From Nitrospinae bacterium CG22_combo_CG10-13_8_21_14_all_47_10 (GTDB lineage: Bacteria > Nitrospinota > Nitrospinia > Nitrospinales > VA-1): 11,159 nt of DNA. The position numbers were made by a program, and so were the translations under genes. Position 1 is the stretch's first letter, and every line of letters starts with the position of its first letter. Of the stretch, positions 5,986 to 11,159 are shown piece by piece. Below the pieces are notes generated by a model. It was not told the origin of the DNA. It ran no database searches and was given only the letters and a program-made list of their open reading frames with translations. Location: the NCBI GenBank assembly GCA_002786505.1, contig PCTK01000158.1, forward strand, positions 1,735 through 12,893, written 5' to 3'.

Positions 5986-6129
5986 TCATCCTTCCTTGCT
6001 CAAAGTTTTTTTCAACAAGTCCAGGTCTTTTTCAAGAGCGCGGTTGCGTAGCCTCAGGGTATAAACATAATAAATAATGCCACCCCATACAAACGCATTG
6101 GCCGCAAATAAAAACCCCAGGTTATCCAT
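5986..6129 (-). CDS. ccmD: CcmD, small subunit of the heme-loading complex
   Basis: This 47-residue frame is easily missed because of its size. CcmD is a small inner-membrane protein that stabilises CcmC-CcmE and is needed to release heme-loaded CcmE from the CcmABCD complex. The sequence fits the family pattern: MDNLGFLFAANAFVWGG, with the AAN-x-x-VW element, one membrane helix at about 6-23, then basic residues (RLRNR) and an amphipathic tail LEKDLDLLKKTLSKEG. A strong GGAGGAG (6143-6137), inside the end of ccmB, lies seven bases before the ATG. Its TGA overlaps the first ATG of ccmC as ATGA. The order B-D-C differs from the common A-B-C-D. Identity rests on position, topology and the AANxxVW pattern. 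Confidence 0.88.
   Translation of the reverse strand: MDNLGFLFAANAFVWGGIIYYVYTLRLRNRALEKDLDLLKKTLSKEG
5990..5997 (-). promoter_or_regulatory. Ribosome-binding site of ccmC inside ccmD
   Basis: AAGGAAGG on the minus strand lies within the last codons of ccmD. It ends right before the ATGATGATG run, six bases before the third ATG. This favours start 5983 and couples ccmC to ccmD translation. Confidence 0.55.
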
Positions 6130-6133
6130 TCCG

Positions 6134-6814
6134 TCACTCCTCCAGAATATGGTCAATTGTCATAATGGAGACACCAATATAAATGATATCAAAGGATGTC
6201 GTCAAACCAATCCAGTTCATCATTTCTGACAAAGGTTCCCCGGCTAGAATCTGCCCGGTCATCCTAACCACTCCGATGACAACAGGCACCAGCAGAGGAT
6301 AGAGCAAAATGGGCAACATGATTTCCCGGGTTTTCAGGTTTGATGCCAACGAAGACAACAAGGTCCCCAACGCGCAGAACCCCAGAGTCCCCAGAAATAT
6401 AACAAACAACAGGGGGAACAAGTGTTCAATGAGGTCTATATTAAAAAAAATCATGAACAGTGGCAGGATGAATAGTTCCATGATGGTCAGGAAAACAAAA
6501 TTGCTGATCAGTTTTCCGAAGTAAATAGCCGTTCGATCAGCAGGAGCCAGCAGAAGGCCCATGAGGCATCCATTTTCTTTTTCGAGCATGAAAGAGCGAT
6601 TCAAGCCAATAGTCCCGGAAAACAAAAAAGCCACCCACAAGATTCCCGGCCCGACTTCGCTGGCCTTAACAATGCTCAGATTCACGGAAAAAATGAATAT
6701 CAGGATCACCAGCAAGGCAAAGATGAACATCGCGCTGAACAGTTCCCGGGTCTTGAGTTCGGTCACGAAATCCTTCCAGACAATCGCTGAAATTTGACTC
6801 AAAAAAAGGTTCAT
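6134..6814 (-). CDS. ccmB: Heme exporter-type ABC permease CcmB
   Basis: CcmB is the membrane subunit paired with the CcmA ATPase. ATP hydrolysis by CcmAB frees holo-CcmE from CcmCD. The 226-residue product has about six membrane helices. It carries the family's GLNRSFMLEKENGCLMGLLL stretch at about 70-89, which follows the second helix and ends in LAPADR. It also has the polar KTREIMLPILLYPLLVPV segment before the fifth helix. Length is normal for CcmB (about 220). It starts 15 bases after ccmA, with no clear Shine-Dalgarno. Its final codons (GAGGAG TGA) supply the ribosome-binding site for ccmD. All residues look intact. Confidence 0.95.
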   Translation of the reverse strand: MNLFLSQISAIVWKDFVTELKTRELFSAMFIFALLVILIFIFSVNLSIVKASEVGPGILWVAFLFSGTIGLNRSFMLEKENGCLMGLLLAPADRTAIYFGKLISNFVFLTIMELFILPLFMIFFNIDLIEHLFPLLFVIFLGTLGFCALGTLLSSLASNLKTREIMLPILLYPLLVPVVIGVVRMTGQILAGEPLSEMMNWIGLTTSFDIIYIGVSIMTIDHILEE

Positions 6815-6829
6815 GGATTCAACTTGTTG

Positions 6830-7594
6830 TCAGTGAGGGCGAATGCCCATGGTGAACTGGTTATTGCGAACCGCGTCAAAATACATGGTCTCAAAATTTT
6901 CCTTATCAATATCTTTAATATCTTCAAAAAAAGCGAATTGGCCCATCACCTGCAATGCCACTTTGTCACACATTTCCAGCCCACAGGAAACGTCATGTGT
7001 GGTCATCAATATAGTTCTCTTCTTGTTATGCAAAACTTTAAGATGCTCCTTGAGCACATTGGAAGCGTGGATATCCAGGCCGGTAAAAGGTTCGTCCAGA
7101 AATAGTATGGAAGGATCATGCAGGATTGCTCTGGCGATGGATAGCCTCTGCAACATTCCCCTGGAAAAAGTTCTCACCCGGTCATGCCTGCGCGGTGCCA
7201 GCCCGACATCTTCCAGAACCGCCAACGCTGCCTCTTCAGGACACTCCAGCCCATACATCTTGCCAAAAAAGACCAGGTTCTCCATGGAGGTCAGGTCTGC
7301 GTATAAAGCAGGGGAATGAGAGATAACACCTATCTCACGCCGCATTTCGGGCACCCCCTCCGCGACGTCATAACCGGCAACTCTTGCTGTTCCCGAGGAA
7401 GGCCGGGTCAACCCCGTAAGAATTTTAATCAGGGTGGTCTTGCCTGCTCCGTTTGGACCAAACACCGATAAAAAATCCCCACGCTTCAAGTCAAAGCTAA
7501 TGCCGTCTACCGCCTTCAAAACCCCAAACTCTTTGCGGAGTTGGCGAACTTCAATAGCGGACTCTGAAGAGTCGGGCTTGGGATTGTCTGCCAT
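6830..7594 (-). CDS. ccmA: Cytochrome c maturation ABC ATPase CcmA
   Basis: CcmA is the cytoplasmic ATPase of the CcmAB complex that releases heme-loaded CcmE. In the 254-residue product, Walker A GPNGAGKTT is at 46-54. The Q-loop position is His93 in ISHSPALY, the usual form in CcmA-type ATPases. The signature is FSRGMLQR at 143-150 instead of LSGGQ, also typical of CcmA. Walker B ILFLDEP is at 163-169 with Glu168, and the H-loop His200 is in TTHD. The tail after about 210 is longer than in E. coli CcmA (about 205 residues), adding some 40 residues of mixed charge. ATG 7594 is preferred over TTG 7600. Neither has a strong ribosome-binding site. It lies 30 bases after the ccmI-like gene and 15 before ccmB. 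Confidence 0.94.
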   Translation of the reverse strand: MADNPKPDSSESAIEVRQLRKEFGVLKAVDGISFDLKRGDFLSVFGPNGAGKTTLIKILTGLTRPSSGTARVAGYDVAEGVPEMRREIGVISHSPALYADLTSMENLVFFGKMYGLECPEEAALAVLEDVGLAPRRHDRVRTFSRGMLQRLSIARAILHDPSILFLDEPFTGLDIHASNVLKEHLKVLHNKKRTILMTTHDVSCGLEMCDKVALQVMGQFAFFEDIKDIDKENFETMYFDAVRNNQFTMGIRPH

Positions 7595-7624
7595 TATCAA
7601 TGGGGCCCAACGGTTGTGTCAGGT

Positions 7625-7951
7625 TTAATGGGTTTTTTGGGGTTTGTTTTTTTTGCGTTCCTGCTCTAACCGGTCCAACTGCTCCATAATCTCCGCCGCC
7701 TCCATTTCCAACTTATGACGAAGTTCATTATAATCGGGCTCTGAGATTTTCCCTGTATTGAAATCAAACTCCAGTTCTTTAATAGAAATCAGTGTTTCTT
7801 CTTTGCGCACTAAAAGATGTTTATACTCGTCAACAGCGGGGTCCACGGGGTCCACAAGCTTTTTGAGCTTCAATTTTCCAAAAAGCGGTATTCCCACGAC
7901 AAGCAGGATCGCAATAACCAGAATCAACTCCAAGAAGTGGATAAATCCCAT
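7625..7951 (-). CDS. Short CcmI-like membrane protein lacking the TPR part
   Basis: This is a 108-residue protein with one N-terminal membrane helix (about 4-24). A coiled-coil-like region follows, holding KEETLISIKELEFDFNTGKISE and DYNELRHKLEMEAAEIMEQL (about 50-94). That second part matches the N-terminal pattern of CcmI (LRELEFD...GKLSExDYxxLRxxLE). CcmI/CycH normally continues with a large periplasmic TPR domain that binds apocytochrome, and here the protein stops before it with a Lys-rich tail. It starts two bases after the ccmH stop (TAG GA ATG) and lies 30 bases before ccmA, which places it within the maturation operon. The function is inferred: possibly a scaffold for CcmF-CcmH. The topology is likely helix anchored with the coil in the cytoplasm. 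Confidence 0.8.
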   Translation of the reverse strand: MGFIHFLELILVIAILLVVGIPLFGKLKLKKLVDPVDPAVDEYKHLLVRKEETLISIKELEFDFNTGKISEPDYNELRHKLEMEAAEIMEQLDRLEQERKKNKPQKTH

Positions 7952-7953
7952 TC

Positions 7954-8436
7954 CTATAACTCGATCCCGTCTAGTTCATCTTTTAAACGTTTGGAATATT
8001 TCTCAGAAATTTTGGGTTCTGCAACAGGTGTTTCTTCGGAACCGCTCCCGGTTTTTTTTCCCACCCATGCCTGCAGAACTTTACGAACCCCAAATCCCCC
8101 GGCCACAAGGGCTACAAACGGGGTCATCCAGGCCGTGAGGTTGAATCCAAATTTGGTAGGAGCGGACAATATGGTTTCGCCATATTCATCCACCTGCATT
8201 TTCACAATTTGCTCAACGGTGAGACCTGATTCCAGCATTTTTGAAAACTTGGCGCGGGTTTTATCGGAAGTGGCGCAGGTACAGTTAATAAGCACTTTCC
8301 CGCACTTGTCATCACATTTACACATTAGCTGGTTTTCAAGATCCTGCAATAGAGCGCCGGCCCCTGCGCCAGGCACTTGCCCCATTGAAACCCACACTAA
8401 CACAAACAACCCTGCAAATACTTTTAGCGTCTTCAT
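7954..8436 (-). CDS. ccmH: CcmH-type thiol protein with an atypical Cys cluster
   Basis: CcmH works with CcmF and the thioredoxin to present reduced apocytochrome for heme attachment. The 160-residue product has a signal anchor or signal peptide at 1-28. The family helical domain follows at about 29-93 (ENQLMC..., then LTVEQIVKMQVDEYGETIL), and a membrane helix at about 101-120 (WMTPFVALVAGG). A charged, probably cytoplasmic tail ends the protein. The motif normally reading LRCxxC is replaced by LMCKCDDKCGKVLINCTC, giving Cys39, Cys41, Cys45, Cys52 and Cys54. AGGAG (8448-8444) inside the ccmF end lies seven bases before the ATG. Just four bases separate it from ccmF. It is CcmH by fold and place; the redox chemistry of the five Cys is uncertain. 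Confidence 0.92.
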   Translation of the reverse strand: MKTLKVFAGLFVLVWVSMGQVPGAGAGALLQDLENQLMCKCDDKCGKVLINCTCATSDKTRAKFSKMLESGLTVEQIVKMQVDEYGETILSAPTKFGFNLTAWMTPFVALVAGGFGVRKVLQAWVGKKTGSGSEETPVAEPKISEKYSKRLKDELDGIEL

Positions 8437-8440
8437 TTTG

Positions 8441-10456
8441 TTACTCCTGTGCGGGAGCGGGGAACAATTGCTCCTGCTTTCGAACCCTGTCCAAACGGCG
8501 GCGTTGCTCCAATCGATCCGGCCACATAGAGATCATGGTTCCAAAAGCAATGATCCATCCGCCTGTCCACATCCAACTGACCATCGGGTTCACATACACT
8601 TTTATCGTCGCCGATTCATCTTCCCGGAAATCTGCAAGGATCATATATAAATCCTCTTTCCAGGTTGACAGAACATCCACTTCCGAAACAGGCTGGTTCT
8701 GCCCTTTATAAAACTCTTTCTCAGGGTGGCCTGTCCAATACCGCCTGCCATCACGCTCTACAGCAAGCTGAGCGATGATCCGGGTCTTAATGTTTGTCGC
8801 TTCCACCGCGATCAGTTTTTCATATTTGATCGTGTATCCTCTTATTTCAAAAGATTCGCCCGGTTGCAGGTGTTTTTCCGTGTGGGTGCCATAAGCCTGC
8901 GAACCTGCAATGCCGGCAAAAATCAGCACCACCCCGATGTGGACAATGTAGCCGCCATAACGTCTCTTGTTGCGCCACGTCACCGTTGCCAAAGCCCCAA
9001 CAACAGACTCCTCATGCAGGCCCATTCTTGAAACTGTTCCTTTGTAAAACTCCGTTCCTATACTGGCCAAAACAAAAACACAAAGCACAAACGTTGTATA
9101 AGTATAAATCTCGGTCCGGCTTCCCAACGGAATAAAAGGATACAACACAACTGCCGCTACGATGGCGGCAATGAGGGGTTTTAAAAAATTCTTCTTCAGG
9201 TTGGAAAGTGTCGCGCGACGCCAGGCAATGACAGGCCCAATGCCAATGAGCGCCAAAAGAGCAAGCCCTATGGGAACATTAACCTGATTATAGAATGGCG
9301 GCCCCACAGTGATCTTCACACCACGCACCGCTTCTGAAATAATCGGGAAGATGGTTCCCCAGAACGTCGCGAAAGCTATCCCCAGCAAAACCAGGTTATT
9401 AAACAAAAAACTACTCTCGCGGGATAAAAAAGAATCCAACTCGTTCGCGCTCTTTAACAGAGGGAGCCGCAAAATAATCAACGCCACACAAGCAACAATG
9501 ATAACAAAAAGAAATGCCAGAAAATAATATCCCAAGGTCGCTTCATCAAAGGTATGAACTGATTGGATGAGGCCACTGCGGGTAATAAACGTTCCAAAAA
9601 TCGTCATCGCGAATGTTAAAAGGATCAGGGACATATTCCAGACTTTCATCATGTCCTTTTTTTCCTGGATCATCACCGAATGCAAGAAAGCAGTTGCAAT
9701 CAGCAACGGCATAAACGCGGCGTTCTCAACAGGGTCCCAAGCCCAGTACCCCCCCCAACCCAGCTCCACATAAGCCCAGGAAGCTCCGAACAAGTTGCCC
9801 ATACATAGAAAAAACCAGGAGATCAAGGTCCACTTTCGCGTCATGCGAATCCAGCCGTCATCCAGATTCTTGCTGATAAGGGCCGCCACAGCAAAGGCAA
9901 AAGGAACCGTGAACCCGACATACCCCAAGTATAAGGTTGGCGGGTGAATCACCATCCAGTAATTTTGCAGGAGCGGATTCAGACCACGGCCATCTTCGGG
10001 AGGCAACGGGATACGCTCAAAGGGGTTGGTTGAAAAATTAATCAGGAATAAAAAAAACACCAGAATAGCAAGCATGATTGCCATGGCATAGGGGACCACT
10101 CTGAGGTTCTTACTCCGGTTTTGAAAATAAACCACGAGCATGTATGTGCTGAGAAGCAAGGTCCAGAAAAGGAGAGAACCTTTCTGCCCTCCCCAAAAAG
10201 AGGAAACTTTATAAAAGGTGTCCAGTTCACGGTTGGAATAGGCCCATACATATTGAAGACTGAAGTCATCGGTGAGAAAAGCCTTCCACAGACAAATGGA
10301 GGAGATGGCAATGCACGCCCAGACAATAAATGGGGTCTTGTCCGCGCTTAAATAAAGGTCTATGCGGTTTCCCCGGGCTGACATGACATAGGCAACACAA
10401 CCATAAAGAGCCGTTGCCAGGGCTACCAGTAATGTAAACTCACCAATATCATTCAT
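8441..10456 (-). CDS. ccmF: Cytochrome c heme lyase subunit CcmF
   Basis: CcmF takes heme from CcmE and ligates it to the CXXCH thiols of apocytochromes, with CcmH, on the periplasmic side. The 671-residue product is of normal length with about 14-15 membrane helices. The WWD motif WGGYWAWDPVENA is at 234-246. The expected histidines are His171 (MVIHPPTLYLGYVG), His259, His301 (HTFDEATLG) and His506 (GGYIVHIGV). They match the two heme-ligand pairs described for E. coli CcmF. The periplasmic domain before the last helix (about 520-625) is present, and the C-terminus is highly charged (DRLEQRRRLDRVRKQE). It starts 73 bases after ccmE, a spacer without an open frame, and its own ribosome-binding site is weak. 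No defect is seen. Confidence 0.97.
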   Translation of the reverse strand: MNDIGEFTLLVALATALYGCVAYVMSARGNRIDLYLSADKTPFIVWACIAISSICLWKAFLTDDFSLQYVWAYSNRELDTFYKVSSFWGGQKGSLLFWTLLLSTYMLVVYFQNRSKNLRVVPYAMAIMLAILVFFLFLINFSTNPFERIPLPPEDGRGLNPLLQNYWMVIHPPTLYLGYVGFTVPFAFAVAALISKNLDDGWIRMTRKWTLISWFFLCMGNLFGASWAYVELGWGGYWAWDPVENAAFMPLLIATAFLHSVMIQEKKDMMKVWNMSLILLTFAMTIFGTFITRSGLIQSVHTFDEATLGYYFLAFLFVIIVACVALIILRLPLLKSANELDSFLSRESSFLFNNLVLLGIAFATFWGTIFPIISEAVRGVKITVGPPFYNQVNVPIGLALLALIGIGPVIAWRRATLSNLKKNFLKPLIAAIVAAVVLYPFIPLGSRTEIYTYTTFVLCVFVLASIGTEFYKGTVSRMGLHEESVVGALATVTWRNKRRYGGYIVHIGVVLIFAGIAGSQAYGTHTEKHLQPGESFEIRGYTIKYEKLIAVEATNIKTRIIAQLAVERDGRRYWTGHPEKEFYKGQNQPVSEVDVLSTWKEDLYMILADFREDESATIKVYVNPMVSWMWTGGWIIAFGTMISMWPDRLEQRRRLDRVRKQEQLFPAPAQE

Positions 10457-10529
10457 GGTTTCTATACAAACGCCTTAAACCCCGCGCTAATTGCAGGGTG
10501 GCTGGGTTGCTCGATTTTAACTAGGGAGG

Positions 10530-11021
10530 TCAGATGGTTGTTTTCGGCAAGACTTCCGCTTTATTGAGGCCCGGCTTTTGATACTTATCAGCCTGAGGCA
10601 ATGTTCCCGGGTGCATTTTTCCAGCCTCTTTTTCCGCTTCGTATTTTGACGGGCAACTGGTCAATAAAGTGTTGGCATGGAAAATTCCATCTTTCCCTAA
10701 AGTTCCCTCGACCACCACCTCACCACCATCTATAAACATATCCGGCGTTACCCCTTGATAAGCCACTTTTAACGAGGCACTGTTCTCCTCGATGAAAAAT
10801 TTCACATCTAAATAATCATTGGGATCCCTTTGAATGGAACCATTCACCACTTTGCCTTTTACTTTTAAACCCGTACCGGCAAAGGAGACCTTTTGACTCA
10901 TCAGTTCATCCACGGTAAAAAAATACTGCGAAGTATTGCTGATACCCATGGTTATCAAGTAACCAATGGCACCAACAATCAGCAAACTACCCACTAAAAA
11001 TCTTACTTTTTTTTGCTTCAT
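10530..11021 (-). CDS. ccmE: Periplasmic heme chaperone CcmE, CXXXY type
   Basis: CcmE binds heme covalently in the periplasm and carries it from CcmC to CcmF. The 163-residue product has a basic N-terminus, one membrane anchor at about 7-26, and the OB-fold barrel at about 45-120 (VKGKVVNGSIQRD, FIEENSASLKVAYQGVTPDMF, VVVEGTL, FHANTLL). The heme attachment site reads TSCPSKY. Cys123 and Tyr127 form CXXXY in place of the usual HXXXY, so heme would be held by Cys rather than His, as in archaeal and Desulfovibrio CcmE. The tail after about 130 is rich in Lys and Pro and disordered-looking. It is the first gene of the operon. GAGGA 12 bases upstream is a weakly spaced ribosome-binding site. Confidence 0.96.
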   Translation of the reverse strand: MKQKKVRFLVGSLLIVGAIGYLITMGISNTSQYFFTVDELMSQKVSFAGTGLKVKGKVVNGSIQRDPNDYLDVKFFIEENSASLKVAYQGVTPDMFIDGGEVVVEGTLGKDGIFHANTLLTSCPSKYEAEKEAGKMHPGTLPQADKYQKPGLNKAEVLPKTTI

Positions 11022-11075
11022 AACCGGGCCGCATCCTCTTGTTAAAGAATTTCATTAATTTTTGAGGCTTGATTC

Positions 11076-11105
11076 ATAGTAGCATCCAGAATTTAGCCTT
11101 GTCAA
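11076..11105 (-). promoter_or_regulatory. sigma70-type promoter of the ccm operon
   Basis: The minus strand carries a perfect TTGACA (11105-11100), an 18-base spacer, and TACTAT (11081-11076) preceded by TGC, an extended -10. Transcription would begin near 11069, leaving a leader of about 48 bases before ccmE. No operator is evident between it and the ATG. With such a strong core the operon may be largely constitutive. Confidence 0.75.
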
Positions 11106-11159
11106 AGCAAATCCATTGAAAAGGAAAGGGATAAAAAATCGCTGTGCCCCAATTTATGC

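Noticed and set aside
6843..7319. Plus-strand open frame of 158 codons antisense to ccmA
   Set aside because: CcmA on the other strand has all ATPase motifs. The antisense product shows no motif.
7817..8650. Long plus-strand open frame of 277 codons antisense to ccmH and the end of ccmF
   Set aside because: It spans the ends of well-supported minus-strand genes, has an amino-acid make-up rich in Ser, His and Pro with no domain pattern, and lacks a ribosome-binding site.
10457..10529. Possible terminator between ccmE and ccmF
   Set aside because: Only short AACCC/GGGTT pairings without a T-run are present, so the genes are more likely co-transcribed.
1..11159. CRISPR arrays, tRNA, rRNA, insertion sequences
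   Set aside because: No regularly spaced repeats, cloverleaf pattern, transposase frame or terminal inverted repeats were seen.

Overview
The window reads as a chromosomal piece of a Gram-negative, respiring bacterium with moderate GC content. The main evidence is an almost complete System I (Ccm) cytochrome c maturation operon, which needs a periplasm and serves c-type cytochromes. The operon has non-proteobacterial traits: a CXXXY-type CcmE, a CcmH with a Cys-rich motif in place of LRCxxC, a very short CcmI-like protein, and ccmD between ccmB and ccmC. These fit a deeply branching marine or sediment lineage (a Nitrospinota-like or former deltaproteobacterial group), but this is inference. 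No mobile element, tRNA, rRNA or CRISPR array was seen.

Left part (1-2176). The 5' part of an exonuclease III gene runs off the left edge on the minus strand. A roughly 390-base gap follows. It ends in a palindrome-rich leader before a 34-residue single-pass membrane peptide that has a good ribosome-binding site. Next is a secreted six-cysteine protein of unknown function, closed by a clear hairpin terminator. A stand-alone CheY-like receiver gene faces it on the minus strand.

Middle part (2177-4273). Divergent from the receiver gene are two overlapping plus-strand genes for the paired ATPases of a dipeptide/oligopeptide (Dpp/Opp) importer. No permease or binding-protein gene is next to them.

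Right part (4295-11021, all minus strand). Transcription order is ccmE, ccmF, ccmH, short ccmI-like, ccmA, ccmB, ccmD, ccmC, a TlpA/ResA-type thioredoxin (CcmG role) and an NTF2/SnoaL-fold protein. Genes overlap or lie a few to about 75 bases apart, behind one strong sigma70-like promoter at 11076-11105. CcmABCD load and release heme onto CcmE. CcmE delivers heme to CcmF. CcmH and the thioredoxin keep apocytochrome CXXCH thiols reduced for ligation.
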